Source: Betaproteobacteria bacterium (GTDB lineage: Bacteria > Pseudomonadota > Gammaproteobacteria > Burkholderiales > SG8-41). Taken from it: a stretch of DNA of 64,000 nt. The stretch is from NCBI GenBank assembly GCA_028291945.1, contig JAQGNH010000392.1:32678-96677 (forward strand). Direction: 5' to 3'. Below the pieces are notes generated by a model. It had not been told where the DNA came from and ran no database searches. It was given only the letters and a program-made list of their open reading frames with translations. The first letter of the stretch is position 1, and each line of letters begins with the position of its first letter. This document shows, one piece after another, positions 22,731 to 34,958 of this stretch. Both the position numbers and the translations under genes were made by a program.

Positions 22731-25316
22731 ATGGACGCCTCCGCGGCGGTCGCGCGCCCCGCACCTGGGTCCACACTCACGCACTGGAAGCAGCGGCTGG
22801 CGCTCGAACGCCAGCAGCTCAAAACGCAATTTCTGAACCGCCCAGCGCCTGCGGGACTATTGCGGCGCCTGAGCTCTGTCGTCGACCGACAGCTGCGCGA
22901 AGTCTGGGACAGTTATGCAATGCCCGCCGGCCTTGCCTTAGTCGCCGTAGGTGGCTACGGCCGGGGCGCGCTCTATCCCTATTCCGACGTTGATCTGCTT
23001 ATTCTTCTCCCCAGCCCGGCTCACGAAGTTCCCGAGCGCGAGTTGCAGCAGTTCATCGGCACCTTGTGGGACATCGGCCTCGAAGTGGGTCACAGCGTTC
23101 GCACCGTCGCACAGTGTCTGTCTCTGGCGGAACAGGACATTACCGTGCAGACAACGCTGCTCGAGTCCCGACTGATCACCGGAAATCGGGCGCTCTTCCG
23201 GGAGTTCGAGGCGGCGACCTCTGCTGCCATGGACACCCGGGCCTTCTTGGAGGCAAAGCAACTAGAGCAGCAGCAGCGACACGCACGCTTTCAGGCAACA
23301 AACCTGGAACCCAATATCAAGGAAAGTGCCGGCGGCTTGCGGGACCTGCAAACAATACTCTGGATCGCGCGTGCTGCAGGCATCGGTAAGAGCTGGAAGG
23401 AGGTTGCCGAGCGCGACCTGATCACGGCGACCGAGGCACGAGAGATTCAGCGCCACGAACGTTTTCTGCAGACCCTGCGCACGCGGCTGCATTATCTCGC
23501 CTCGCGGCGTGAGGATCGGCTCCTCTTCGACCATCAATCGGCGCTCGCGGCGCAGATGGGTTTGCAGGACAAACCGCATCGGCTCGCGAGCGAACAGCTC
23601 ATGCAGCAGTATTATCAAGCGGCCAAAGCCGTCGCACAGCTGAATACGATTTTGCTTCAAAACCTTACGGCACTGATCTCACCGCCACAGGATCGCGAGT
23701 TTCACCCGATCAATGATCGCTTCGGCATGCGGGGAGAGTTGCTCGAGGCAAAGACCGACGATCTCTACGAACGCCATCCTGCCGCGCTGCTGGAGACTTT
23801 CGTGCTGTTACAGACCCATCACGAGCTGAAAGGCATCAGCGCAGGCACGCTGCGCGCTTTGTGGCGAGGCCGCCGTTTGATCGACGATCAGTTCAGACGG
23901 AACGCTGTGAATCGCGATCTCTTCATGCGCATACTGAAAAGCCCATCCAGAGTGGACCGCGAGCTTCGACGGATGAACCAGTACGGCGTTCTCGGCCGAT
24001 ATCTTCCCGAATTCGGGCGCGTGGTCGGGCAGATGCAACACGATCTGTACCACGTATACACTGTTGACGAGCACATCCTAAAAGTCGTGCGCAACCTGCG
24101 CCGATTTGCCGTGCCTGAGCTCGCTCACGAATTCCCGTTGTGCACTCGTCTGATGACCGACTTCGCGCAGCCCGAAGTTCTTTACCTCGCGGGACTGTTC
24201 CACGATATCGCAAAGGGGCGTGGCGGCGATCACTCACATCTCGGTGCGCAGGACGCGCTCCGTTTTGCCCGCACGCACGAGCTCTCTGCCGAGGACGCGA
24301 ATCTCGTGGCATGGCTCGTGGAAAATCACCTGGTCATGTCATCGACGGCGCAAAAGCAGGACATCAGTGACCCCGATGTCATCCGTGCATTTGCGGAACG
24401 CGTGGGCGATGACCGCAGGCTTAGCGCACTCTACTTGCTCACCGTCGCAGATATACGAGGCACCAGTCCGAAGGTCTGGAACGCGTGGAAAGCGAAGCTC
24501 CTGGAGGATCTATTTCATCTTACGCGGCGCCTCCTGGCAGGTCACGGCGCGAGCGTCGAAAGCAGTATTCAGACGCGCCAGGAAGAAGCGCGCTCAAAAT
24601 TGCGCCTCTATGCGGTCCCGGAACACGCACACGAAAAGCTGTGGGCACAGCTCGACACCGCTTATTTTCTGCGCCACGACCCCCAGGAAATCGCCTGGCA
24701 TACGCGACTTCTGTATTACCGCCCCGACACCCCGACACCCGTGGTGAAGGCACGGCTGTCCCCCGCCGGTGAAGGGCTGCAGGTCATGGTCTACGCTGAG
24801 GACCAGAAAGAACTGTTTGCGCGCATCTGCAGCTTCTTCGAAAGCATCAGCTACGACATCCACGAAGCCAAGGTATACACCTCCCGCACCGGATACGCGC
24901 TTGACACCTTTCAGGTGCAGGACCCGAACAACGACAGCCCGCGCTATCGGGACATCATGAGCTACATCGAATACGAGCTTGCGGAGCGCCTCGTGCACAA
25001 GTCGCCGCTCCCGGCGTTACCGCATCCGCGCCTGAATCGGCAGCTTCGACATTTTCCGATATCACCTGAAGTCAACATCCAACCCGACGACAAAGGTACT
25101 TATCAGGTGCTTTCCGTCATCGCAGGTGACCGGCCGGGGCTGCTGTCGCGAATCGCACGGGTGCTCACGGCGTACGACATCAGCCTGCATACCGCAAAAA
25201 TCAATACGCTGGGCGCCCGTGCCGAAGACGTATTTCTGATCAGCGGCAATACACTGCACAATGCGAAGCGGGTGATCCGTTTCGAAGCAGATCTCATCGA
25301 GCAGCTGCGTACGTAG
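22731..25316 (+). CDS. glnD: [Protein-PII] uridylyltransferase/uridylyl-removing enzyme
   Basis: GGYGRGALYPYSDVDLLIL nucleotidyltransferase, HD domain, C-terminal ACT domains. Confidence 0.96.
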   Translation: MDASAAVARPAPGSTLTHWKQRLALERQQLKTQFLNRPAPAGLLRRLSSVVDRQLREVWDSYAMPAGLALVAVGGYGRGALYPYSDVDLLILLPSPAHEVPERELQQFIGTLWDIGLEVGHSVRTVAQCLSLAEQDITVQTTLLESRLITGNRALFREFEAATSAAMDTRAFLEAKQLEQQQRHARFQATNLEPNIKESAGGLRDLQTILWIARAAGIGKSWKEVAERDLITATEAREIQRHERFLQTLRTRLHYLASRREDRLLFDHQSALAAQMGLQDKPHRLASEQLMQQYYQAAKAVAQLNTILLQNLTALISPPQDREFHPINDRFGMRGELLEAKTDDLYERHPAALLETFVLLQTHHELKGISAGTLRALWRGRRLIDDQFRRNAVNRDLFMRILKSPSRVDRELRRMNQYGVLGRYLPEFGRVVGQMQHDLYHVYTVDEHILKVVRNLRRFAVPELAHEFPLCTRLMTDFAQPEVLYLAGLFHDIAKGRGGDHSHLGAQDALRFARTHELSAEDANLVAWLVENHLVMSSTAQKQDISDPDVIRAFAERVGDDRRLSALYLLTVADIRGTSPKVWNAWKAKLLEDLFHLTRRLLAGHGASVESSIQTRQEEARSKLRLYAVPEHAHEKLWAQLDTAYFLRHDPQEIAWHTRLLYYRPDTPTPVVKARLSPAGEGLQVMVYAEDQKELFARICSFFESISYDIHEAKVYTSRTGYALDTFQVQDPNNDSPRYRDIMSYIEYELAERLVHKSPLPALPHPRLNRQLRHFPISPEVNIQPDDKGTYQVLSVIAGDRPGLLSRIARVLTAYDISLHTAKINTLGARAEDVFLISGNTLHNAKRVIRFEADLIEQLRT

Positions 25317-25322
25317 ACAACG

Positions 25323-26267
25323 ATGAGTCAGATCCTGCAGGCTGATTTCTGTGAGTTAAGGAGTGAGGGCCTCATCGCTTTCAGCGGGGAAGATGCGCTT
25401 TCTTTTCTCCACGCGCAGTTAACGAGCGATGTTGCCGGCCTCTTCGAATCGCAGACTCAATACAGCGGCTACTGCTCCCCTAAAGGGCGTCTGCTCGCCA
25501 CGTTTTTACTGTGGCGGCGGCCGGCGGATGTCCTCATGCAGCTGCCCGCCGATTTGCGGGAAAGCGTGCAGCAACGCCTCTCAAAATACGTGCTGCGTGC
25601 ACGCGTTCGCGTGAGTGCTGCAAGCGGGCGGTATCTGATGTTCGGATTGGCGGGCGAACGCGCGCGCTCAGTCCTGGCCGAAATGAACTTGCCGCTGCCG
25701 AGCGCCGACCACGAGGTCACTTCGGCGGGCGATGTATACGTCACACGTCTGCCTGTGAACCGATATGTAATCCTCGCAGAGGCTGATCGCGGAGCGAGCC
25801 TGCGTGCAAGCCTCGATAAACACGCGCGGCCTCAGGACGTCACCCTCTGGGACCGGCTCGACATTGAGGCGGGCATCCCTGTGATCACGAGTCAGACTCA
25901 AGATCAGCACGTTCCGCAGATGGTGAACCTGGATTTGATCGGGGCCGTAAGCTACAGCAAGGGGTGTTATCCCGGACAAGAGATTGTGGCGCGCACGCAT
26001 TACCTGGGGCGGCTGAAACAGCGTATGTACAGACTGTCTGTTCCAACACTCCAGCCGGTGCGCGCGGGCGATCCGCTTTTCAGTGCGCAGTTCGGTGACG
26101 CGCAGGCAAGCGGCTCGATCGTGCAGGCAACCCGCCGCCACAGCGCTGTTTTTGAGGCACTTGCGGTCATTCAGACGGCCAGCGTGCAGGCAGGCGCCGT
26201 TCACTTCACCTCCCCGCAGGGTCCTGTCGTGGATTTTCTCTCTTTGCCATACGCGATACCCAGCTGA
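25323..26267 (+). CDS. ygfZ: YgfZ/GcvT-like folate-binding protein
   Basis: KGCYPGQEIVARTHYLGRLKQRMYRL signature. Confidence 0.93.
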   Translation: MSQILQADFCELRSEGLIAFSGEDALSFLHAQLTSDVAGLFESQTQYSGYCSPKGRLLATFLLWRRPADVLMQLPADLRESVQQRLSKYVLRARVRVSAASGRYLMFGLAGERARSVLAEMNLPLPSADHEVTSAGDVYVTRLPVNRYVILAEADRGASLRASLDKHARPQDVTLWDRLDIEAGIPVITSQTQDQHVPQMVNLDLIGAVSYSKGCYPGQEIVARTHYLGRLKQRMYRLSVPTLQPVRAGDPLFSAQFGDAQASGSIVQATRRHSAVFEALAVIQTASVQAGAVHFTSPQGPVVDFLSLPYAIPS

Positions 26268-26364
26268 TTTCCGCTGGATGAATCCATGCCGTGGCATGCC
26301 GCTTGCTGATTCATTACCGAAGCGCAACTGCCGTTGCGCACTTAATAGTCAGCAGGGAAACATC

Positions 26365-26676
26365 ATGGCCGGATTTGAATCGCTGTTCGCATCGATAGAC
26401 GCCTGGTTTGGTTTCGTGGGCTCGTGTGTAGCGGGTGGCGGTTCGGCCTGCCGTCCCTTTCTCGCGTTTGTCGCTTTGACTGCGGCTGCCGGCGCGGCGC
26501 TCGCGCTTCTCGCCCTCGCGTATAGGGCACTGCTGCAGCAGGACCAGTCGCGACAAGTTGAGTCAAGTCAAAAGCCTCAACGCGAGCCGCAAGCTCGCCA
26601 ACCCGTGCGCAGTCTTCCAGCGCGAGTACCTGGCGCGAACGCTGCGCCGGTAGGCGGCTGGCGAATGACCGCCTAG
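26365..26676 (+). CDS. Small hydrophobic hypothetical protein
   Basis: ATG at 26365 with upstream CAGGGAAA; one predicted TM segment AFVALTAAAGAALALLALAYRALL. Confidence 0.5.
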   Translation: MAGFESLFASIDAWFGFVGSCVAGGGSACRPFLAFVALTAAAGAALALLALAYRALLQQDQSRQVESSQKPQREPQARQPVRSLPARVPGANAAPVGGWRMTA

Positions 26677-26753
26677 AGTCGAGTAGGCCTCCATAGCACG
26701 GCAATCGCTCCCTGACGGGCGCGATCAGCTTACAATGCGGTGGCGGGGTCTGC

Positions 26754-27035
26754 ATGGCTTATTCGTATTACATCTATTATCGCGTCGCAACCGATCACGC
26801 CAACAGCTGCGAATCGCGCGTACTCGAGCTCTTTTCAGCGATCAAGCAAGCGACGAACATCGCAGGCCGGCTGCTGAAGAAGCGCAGCGAACCGCTGCTG
26901 TGGATGGAAGTGTACGAGAACGTCCGTGATGATGCGAAGTTCGAGCTTGAGCTCGAGCAGGCAGCCGCGCAGCTGAAAATTGCGGAGTGTCTGCAGGAGG
27001 GATCCACGCGTCGCGCCGAATGCTTTGAGGCGTGA
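26754..27035 (+). CDS. DUF4936-like small protein
   Basis: YSYYIYYRV...LLKKRSEPLLWMEVYENV, directly upstream of the NRDE gene. Confidence 0.7.
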   Translation: MAYSYYIYYRVATDHANSCESRVLELFSAIKQATNIAGRLLKKRSEPLLWMEVYENVRDDAKFELELEQAAAQLKIAECLQEGSTRRAECFEA

Positions 27036-27038
27036 CGC

Positions 27039-27872
27039 ATGTGCGTGATCCTCTTCGCCGTCGGAGCCCATCCCCGATTTCCGCTGATTGTTGCTGCGAA
27101 CCGCGACGAAGCCTACGCCCGCCCCGCCGCACAGGCCGAATTCTGGCAGGACCCGCCCCACGTCTACGGCGGCAGGGATCTCGAACGGGGTGGCACATGG
27201 CTCGGCCTTGCATTGAACGGTCGCTTTGCCGCGATCACCAATTATCGCCAAGGTCATCACGGGAAAGCTCCAAGATCGCGCGGTGATCTCACTCGTGACT
27301 ACCTGGCCGGAATCGCGGAACCCTTGCATTATCTGCGCGGGGCGGAGGAACGCTGCAGGCAATATCGCGGCTTCAGCCTGATCGCGGGCACCGTCTACGG
27401 CCTGTACTTTTATTCGAACCGCAGCCACGGAATCCAGGCGATCGAGCCCGGTGTGCATGGCCTCAGCAATCGTCTCCTCGATGAACCATGGCCCAAGGTT
27501 GAGCGTGGTGTGGCCGTACTGACGAGTCTGCTCGAGAGTTCCGAAACCGACATTACGCAAGCGCTACTCGCGCTGCTCCGCGACCGCACGCCGGCGCCGG
27601 ACCATCTTCTTCCATCGACGGGCATTGCACTGGAACGCGAGCGCGCGCTATCCGCAGCTTTTATCGCGGGCGACACTTACGGAACGCGCGCTTCAACGGT
27701 CTTACTGGTCAGTCAAGATGGGGAAGTGCTGTATTGCGAGCGCAGCTTCGGCCCGCACGGCACACCTCTTGGCAGTGTCGATCGGCGTTTTCAGCTCAAC
27801 GACGCGTCACGTGTCAGCGCGCCGATACCAGCGGCAGCTCCATTATCCGGTGCGGGATACCAGCCTCCGTAA
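27039..27872 (+). CDS. NRDE (TANGO2-like) family protein
   Basis: MCVILFAVGAHPRFPLIVAANRDEAYARPAAQAEFW. Confidence 0.92.
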   Translation: MCVILFAVGAHPRFPLIVAANRDEAYARPAAQAEFWQDPPHVYGGRDLERGGTWLGLALNGRFAAITNYRQGHHGKAPRSRGDLTRDYLAGIAEPLHYLRGAEERCRQYRGFSLIAGTVYGLYFYSNRSHGIQAIEPGVHGLSNRLLDEPWPKVERGVAVLTSLLESSETDITQALLALLRDRTPAPDHLLPSTGIALERERALSAAFIAGDTYGTRASTVLLVSQDGEVLYCERSFGPHGTPLGSVDRRFQLNDASRVSAPIPAAAPLSGAGYQPP

Positions 27873-28287
27873 ACTCCGGACCCACCGCGATGAACCCGCA
27901 ACGCGCGTAGAAGCCGATCGCGTGGGTTTGAGCGTGCAGCCGCACAGTGCTGCAGCCATCGTTTCGAGCGATTTCCACCAGCGTTCTCAGGATGGCGTCC
28001 CCGACGCCGCGGCCGCGCCATCCTTTCAAAACGGCCATTCGCCCGATGTGACAGTCGCTCTTAAGTCTTCCCGTGCCGATCGGAGCGCCATCAGGATCGA
28101 TGGCAAGCACGTGACGCGAGCGCTCGTCTTCGTCGTCCCATTCGAGATTTTCGGGAACGCTCTGCTCTTCGATGAAGACCGCGCGGCGGACGAAGTGGAG
28201 GTCGGCCCGCCTTGCATCCCACTCGACGCGCTGTACCGTGAATGACGCAATAGCTGGCATCGCCATGCGGTATTGTAACGGCCGCAA
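27814..28287 (-). CDS. GNAT family N-acetyltransferase
   Basis: IGRMAVLKGWRGRGVGDAILRTL acetyl-CoA motif; convergent overlap with the NRDE gene. Confidence 0.88.
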   Translation of the reverse strand: MRPLQYRMAMPAIASFTVQRVEWDARRADLHFVRRAVFIEEQSVPENLEWDDEDERSRHVLAIDPDGAPIGTGRLKSDCHIGRMAVLKGWRGRGVGDAILRTLVEIARNDGCSTVRLHAQTHAIGFYARCGFIAVGPEFTEAGIPHRIMELPLVSAR

Positions 28288-28398
28288 GCACTGCCCCGAG
28301 CACCCCGCCGTGGAACTGCTGCTACCGGGTTATGAACGGCAACAGCTCGATGTAATCAGCAACGCGGCCTTTGCAGCCGCCAGCCGCGCTGAGCTCGC

Positions 28399-29139
28399 CT
28401 AGATCGTGAGCCCGCCGCTAACTTCGATAACGGCACCGTTGATGTAGCTGGCTTCGTCCGACGCCAGAAATGCGAAGGTGTTGGCGACCTCCTCCGGCCT
28501 GCCGAGTCGGCCCATCGGGACCTTTTCTTCGAGGGCGTGGAGCACGCGCTCCGGAATCGAGCCCAGGATGCTCGTTGCGATAAAACCCGGGCAAACCGCA
28601 TTCGCCCGTATACCTTTACGGCCCAGCTCGCGCGCCCACGTTTTCACCATGCCGATTACACCGAACTTGCTCGCCGCATAGTTCGTCTGGCCGAAATTGC
28701 CATACAGACCGACGATTGACGACGCGTTCAGGATCACGCCTGACTGCTGCGCGAGCATCGTGTTCACGACCGCCTTGGTACAGTTGTAGACGCCCTTCAG
28801 ATTGATTTCGATGACGCTATCGAACTGATCGTCCGTCATATTCTTCAACTGTGCATCCATGACGATGCCGGCGTTGTTGACGAGGCAGTCCACACGTCCC
28901 CACTTGGCGATGGTCACTTCGACCATCTGCTCCAGTGACTTGACGTCTCGCACATCGGCGACGTAGCCGAATGCGTCGCCGCGGGTTTCCTTGCACATCT
29001 CAACCGTTTCTTCGATCCATTCGGGCGAGAGGTCACAGACGACGACTTTCGCGCCTTCGCGCGCGAACTTGACGGCTGTGGCCTGCCCAATGCCCCGGCC
29101 TGCCCCCGTGATGATCGCTACTTTGTCTTGGAGTCTCAT
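28399..29139 (-). CDS. fabG: SDR oxidoreductase (3-oxoacyl-ACP reductase-like)
   Basis: ITGAGRGIGQATAVKFAREG, NNAG, YAASK, C-terminal YINGAVIEVSGGLTI. Confidence 0.88.
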   Translation of the reverse strand: MRLQDKVAIITGAGRGIGQATAVKFAREGAKVVVCDLSPEWIEETVEMCKETRGDAFGYVADVRDVKSLEQMVEVTIAKWGRVDCLVNNAGIVMDAQLKNMTDDQFDSVIEINLKGVYNCTKAVVNTMLAQQSGVILNASSIVGLYGNFGQTNYAASKFGVIGMVKTWARELGRKGIRANAVCPGFIATSILGSIPERVLHALEEKVPMGRLGRPEEVANTFAFLASDEASYINGAVIEVSGGLTI

Positions 29140-29340
29140 CGACCTACAACCTCTCTGTCAGGAATACGCCGCGCTGCGCCGCACAATGTAGCGTAATTTT
29201 CTGCGTTGCACAATCCGTGCCCGATTCAGCGCACCCCCTACTTATGCGGTTAAGTTCCACTTAAGACGCTAGATGTAGGGGAACGTGCCAAAATACACGC
29301 AGCGTTCTGCGGCGCGTCCGCGCGGACTGTCAACACCGCT

Positions 29341-31388
<2,048 letters not shown>

Positions 31389-31395
31389 AACAGGC

Positions 31396-31494
31396 GTCAG
31401 CGGTCAGGCTTAAACGGTCCGCAGGGGAACGGCAGTGCACGTGCAAGCAAGCGACTCGAAATTGCGGTAACCCGCAACGGCTGACCGCTGACCG
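31396..31494. repeat. Intergenic element with inverted heptad arms (GTCAGCG)n ... (CTGACCG)2
   Basis: GTCAGCGGTCAG (31396-31407) and its exact inverse CTGACCGCTGAC (31481-31492). Confidence 0.7.
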
Positions 31495-31496
31495 GT

Positions 31497-32963
31497 TTAC
31501 TCAATACGGTAGTTCGGAGCTTCCTTGGTGATCTGCACGTCGTGCACATGAGACTCGCGGATCCCGGCCGCAGTAATTTCGACAAACTCTGCTTTCGTTC
31601 TGACCTCTTCGATCGTGCCGCAGCCGAGATAACCCATGCTTGCGCGCAAACCGCCCATCAACTGCTGGATCAGCGGAACGAGCCCGCCCTTGTAAGGCAC
31701 ACGACCCTCGACGCCTTCCGGCACGAGTTTGTCAGTGTCGAGCTCGTCATTGTCCTGAAAATAGCGGTCGGCGGAGCCTTGCTGCATCGCGCCCAGCGAG
31801 CCCATGCCGCGGTAAGCCTTATACGAGCGCCCCTGATAGAGCTCCGTCTCGCCGGGTGCCTCTTCGGTCCCGGCAAAGAGGCTGCCGATCATGACACTGT
31901 GCGCGCCGGCGGCGAGGGCTTTCGCAATGTCGCCCGAGTAACGGATGCCGCCATCTGCAATGAGCGGCACGTCAGTGCGCGCAAGCGCTTTCGCAACGTT
32001 TGCCACCGCTGTGATCTGGGGTACGCCGATGCCTGCGACGATGCGCGTCGTGCAAATCGAGCCCGGTCCGATGCCGACTTTAACCCCGTCTGCGCCGTTG
32101 TCGACGAGCGCTTTTGCCGCAGCCGCCGTCGCAATATTTCCGCCTATCACCTGCGTCTTGGGATGCGTGCGTTTGATCCAGCGCACGCGGCTGAGTACGC
32201 CTTCCGAGTGACCGTGTGCAGTGTCGACGACAATGACGTCGACAGCCGCTTCAAGCAAGGCTTCTACGCGTTCCTCGGTGCCCTCGCCCACCCCCACGGC
32301 CGCACCGACGCGCAGCCGCCCAAGATCGTCCTTGCTCGCGTGCGGATGTTCCGATGACTTCAGGATATCCTTCACCGTAATCAGTCCACGCAGCTCGAAG
32401 TTGTCGTTGATGACGAGCACGCGTTCGAGACGATGCTTGTGCATCAGGGCCAGCGCCTCCTCTCGCGGCGAACCTTCGCGCACCGTAACGAGCCGCTCGC
32501 GCGGCGTCATGATGTTCTTGATCGGTTGGTCGAGCTCAGTCTCGAAACGCAGATCTCGGTTAGTGACGATCCCGATGATCTTGCCGGAGGCGTTGATGAC
32601 CGGCAGTCCTGAGATGCGGTGCTGCTGCGTGATCTGCAAAACATCACGCACCGTCATCGCCTCGGTGACCGTGATCGGATCCTTGACAATGCCGCTCTCG
32701 AAGCGCTTCACCTTGGTGACTTCGACGGCTTGCGCTTTCGGCGACATATTCTTGTGCACGATGCCGATGCCGCCTTCCTGAGCAACCGCGATAGCCAAAC
32801 GCGCTTCCGTGACGGTGTCCATGGCAGCGGAGGCCACGGGAATATTCAGGGTAATGCCGCGGGTCAGACGTGACTTCAGGTTTACGTCGCGCGGAAGGAT
32901 AGTCGAGTGGGCCGGAACCAGGAGAACGTCGTCGAAGGTTAGGGCTTTCTCCACCACGCGCAT
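31497..32963 (-). CDS. guaB: Inosine-5'-monophosphate dehydrogenase
   Basis: CBS domains; [20 protein letters not shown]. Confidence 0.97.
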   Translation of the reverse strand: MRVVEKALTFDDVLLVPAHSTILPRDVNLKSRLTRGITLNIPVASAAMDTVTEARLAIAVAQEGGIGIVHKNMSPKAQAVEVTKVKRFESGIVKDPITVTEAMTVRDVLQITQQHRISGLPVINASGKIIGIVTNRDLRFETELDQPIKNIMTPRERLVTVREGSPREEALALMHKHRLERVLVINDNFELRGLITVKDILKSSEHPHASKDDLGRLRVGAAVGVGEGTEERVEALLEAAVDVIVVDTAHGHSEGVLSRVRWIKRTHPKTQVIGGNIATAAAAKALVDNGADGVKVGIGPGSICTTRIVAGIGVPQITAVANVAKALARTDVPLIADGGIRYSGDIAKALAAGAHSVMIGSLFAGTEEAPGETELYQGRSYKAYRGMGSLGAMQQGSADRYFQDNDELDTDKLVPEGVEGRVPYKGGLVPLIQQLMGGLRASMGYLGCGTIEEVRTKAEFVEITAAGIRESHVHDVQITKEAPNYRIE

Positions 32964-33118
32964 ATTTGTTCCTTCGCAAAGTCAGCATTATACGTGCGGT
33001 CACGTAAACCGCCAACGAAACCAGGCGTTAGTGGTTTGACTGTGCACGACAAAATGGCTATGTTCGCGCTCGCCCATGGGCGCTCGAAGCGCCTGTGCAT
33101 ACACATTGGGGGACGTTC

Positions 33119-33577
33119 ATGAAAATATTTGCCGTGCTGTTCATGATGATGGTGTCCGCTGTTGCTTCCGCGCAGATCAATAAATGCATCGATAAGAGCG
33201 GTAAGGTGGTGGGCTATGGTAACGAGTGCCCTGACGGCATGACGTCCGAGCAAAGCGGTGTCAAGAGCACGTCGCCCGCTTCTTCTGCTCCCGCGTCGGC
33301 GCCACAGCAGAAATCACTTGCGGAGCGTGACGCGGAATTCCGTAAGCGGCAGATCGAGAAGCAGGAAGCCGCGGCGAAAGCAGAAAAGAAGAGCGCAGAA
33401 GTCGAACAGCGCAAGCGCGCATGCGACGACTCGCAAGCGTATCTAAAGACGCTGCAAGCTGGGCAGCGGATAAGCCGCACCGATCCGAAAACGGGCGAGC
33501 GAATCTTTCTTTCTGATGGTGAATATCCGAAGGAAATCGCAACCGCCGAACGTTCGGTCGCCGGTAACTGCAAGTAA
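33119..33577 (+). CDS. DUF4124-type secreted protein
   Basis: Signal peptide MKIFAVLFMMMVSAVASAQINKCIDKSGKVVGYGNECP. Confidence 0.7.
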   Translation: MKIFAVLFMMMVSAVASAQINKCIDKSGKVVGYGNECPDGMTSEQSGVKSTSPASSAPASAPQQKSLAERDAEFRKRQIEKQEAAAKAEKKSAEVEQRKRACDDSQAYLKTLQAGQRISRTDPKTGERIFLSDGEYPKEIATAERSVAGNCK

Positions 33578-33582
33578 CCGCC

Positions 33583-33870
33583 CTACTTAAGCCCGCGAGC
33601 GGCGCGGCGGTGGCGCGCCTGTTTCGCATCCGCTAGGAGCGGACGATAGATCTCCACCCGGTCGCCATCGCGCAAAAGGACATCGCCAGTTACGAGCCTT
33701 CCGTAGATGCCCACCGGCGCCTGCTGCAGTTCGGCAAGGCTTGTCTGCAGCGCCGCGCGATCAACCGCTTCGCGGACCGTGCTACCCGCAGGCATGCTGA
33801 GTGCGATTACGATCTGCTTCTCCGGCCGCGCGTAAACAACCTCGACGCCGATAGTCTGTTCAGGCGCCAT
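33583..33870 (-). CDS. rnfH: RnfH family (UbiH-like fold) protein
   Basis: IGVEVVYARPEKQIVIALSMPAGSTVREAVDRA; start MAPEQT at 33870; overlaps ratA. Confidence 0.85.
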   Translation of the reverse strand: MAPEQTIGVEVVYARPEKQIVIALSMPAGSTVREAVDRAALQTSLAELQQAPVGIYGRLVTGDVLLRDGDRVEIYRPLLADAKQARHRRAARGLK

Positions 33871-34291
33871 ACACTTTGTCCGCGCGATGCACGAAGGCGT
33901 CGACGAGTGTATTCGCGATGTAGGTAAACACAGGCCCGACCAGCATTTCGAGGATCTTGCTCGAAAACTCGTAGTGCAGGCAGAACTCGATCTTGCAGGC
34001 GTTTTCAGCCAAGCTTGTGAAGCGCCATTCGCCATCGAGTACTCTGAAAGGCCCTTCCACCAGCCGAATGGACATCAGCCGCGGCGCTTCCTTTGTATTC
34101 TCAGTGGTAAAGCTCTGCTTGGCACCGTGATAGTTGACGTTTATGGTCGCCCGTGTGCGGGTCGCGTCGCGGTAGATCACCTTCGTTCCGTTGCACCACG
34201 GGAGGAATTCCGGATAGGCCTCCACCGCATCGACCAGCGCGAACATCTGCTGCGCGGAATGGCCGACGAGCACTGATTTTTGTACGAGCAC
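33860..34291 (-). CDS. ratA: RatA/Coq10-like START-domain protein
   Basis: VQKSVLVGHSAQQMFALVDAVEAYPEFLPWC; divergent from smpB. Confidence 0.92.
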   Translation of the reverse strand: MLVQKSVLVGHSAQQMFALVDAVEAYPEFLPWCNGTKVIYRDATRTRATINVNYHGAKQSFTTENTKEAPRLMSIRLVEGPFRVLDGEWRFTSLAENACKIEFCLHYEFSSKILEMLVGPVFTYIANTLVDAFVHRADKVYGA

Positions 34292-34352
34292 TTTTTCTCC
34301 GTCCAGCCAACCGCACGTGGGCTGCTAGAATACCCGCGCACGGCAGTCACCC

Positions 34353-34799
34353 ATGAGTATTATTGAAAACAAGAAAGCGTTCCACGACTATTTTATAGAG
34401 GAGCGCTACGAGGCCGGTATCGCCCTGGAGGGGTGGGAAGTTAAAGCCATCCGTGCCGGACGCGCGCAGCTTAAGGAAGCTTACGTAATCGTCAGCAACG
34501 GCGAGCTCTTTCTGCTCGGCTCTCATATCAGTCCGCTGACGAGCGCATCGACGCACGTGCAGCCCGATCCGACACGCACGAGGAAGCTCTTGCTCAATGC
34601 TTCCGAAATCAGCAAACTGATCGGCGCAGTAGAGCGCGCCGGCTATACGCTCGTGCCGATCAACATGCATTACATGCGTGGCCGCATCAAGCTCGAGATC
34701 GGGCTTGCCAAAGGCAAGAAGCAACACGACAAGCGTGACGCGGAAAAAGACCGCGACTGGAAACGGGAACAGCAGCGTTTGCTGCGCCACAATCGGTGA
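34353..34799 (+). CDS. smpB: SsrA-binding protein
   Basis: [40 protein letters not shown]. Confidence 0.97.
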   Translation: MSIIENKKAFHDYFIEERYEAGIALEGWEVKAIRAGRAQLKEAYVIVSNGELFLLGSHISPLTSASTHVQPDPTRTRKLLLNASEISKLIGAVERAGYTLVPINMHYMRGRIKLEIGLAKGKKQHDKRDAEKDRDWKREQQRLLRHNR

Positions 34800-34958
34800 T
34801 CCGACATCATAGCGCGGCTGGCTTTGCTGTTTATCGGAAGCAGCCGGCTGCGGGGATACGAGAGCAGCAGCTGAAAGAATGATGGGCTGCCTCGTCAGAA
34901 CATCGGATGTGAATTGCATTAACCGCGTAGACTGTTCGCACACACAAGGGAGCGCCGT

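Noticed and set aside
28265-28402. 46-aa + strand ORF (MRYCNGRKHCPEHPAVELLLPGYERQQLDVISNAAFAAASRAELA)
   Set aside because: Could be a small gene or gene remnant, but no recognisable family and no clear ribosome-binding site
33860-34291. RatA as a toxin-antitoxin module with rnfH
   Set aside because: ratA/rnfH next to smpB is a conserved housekeeping arrangement of Coq10-like proteins; no evidence here for toxin-antitoxin function
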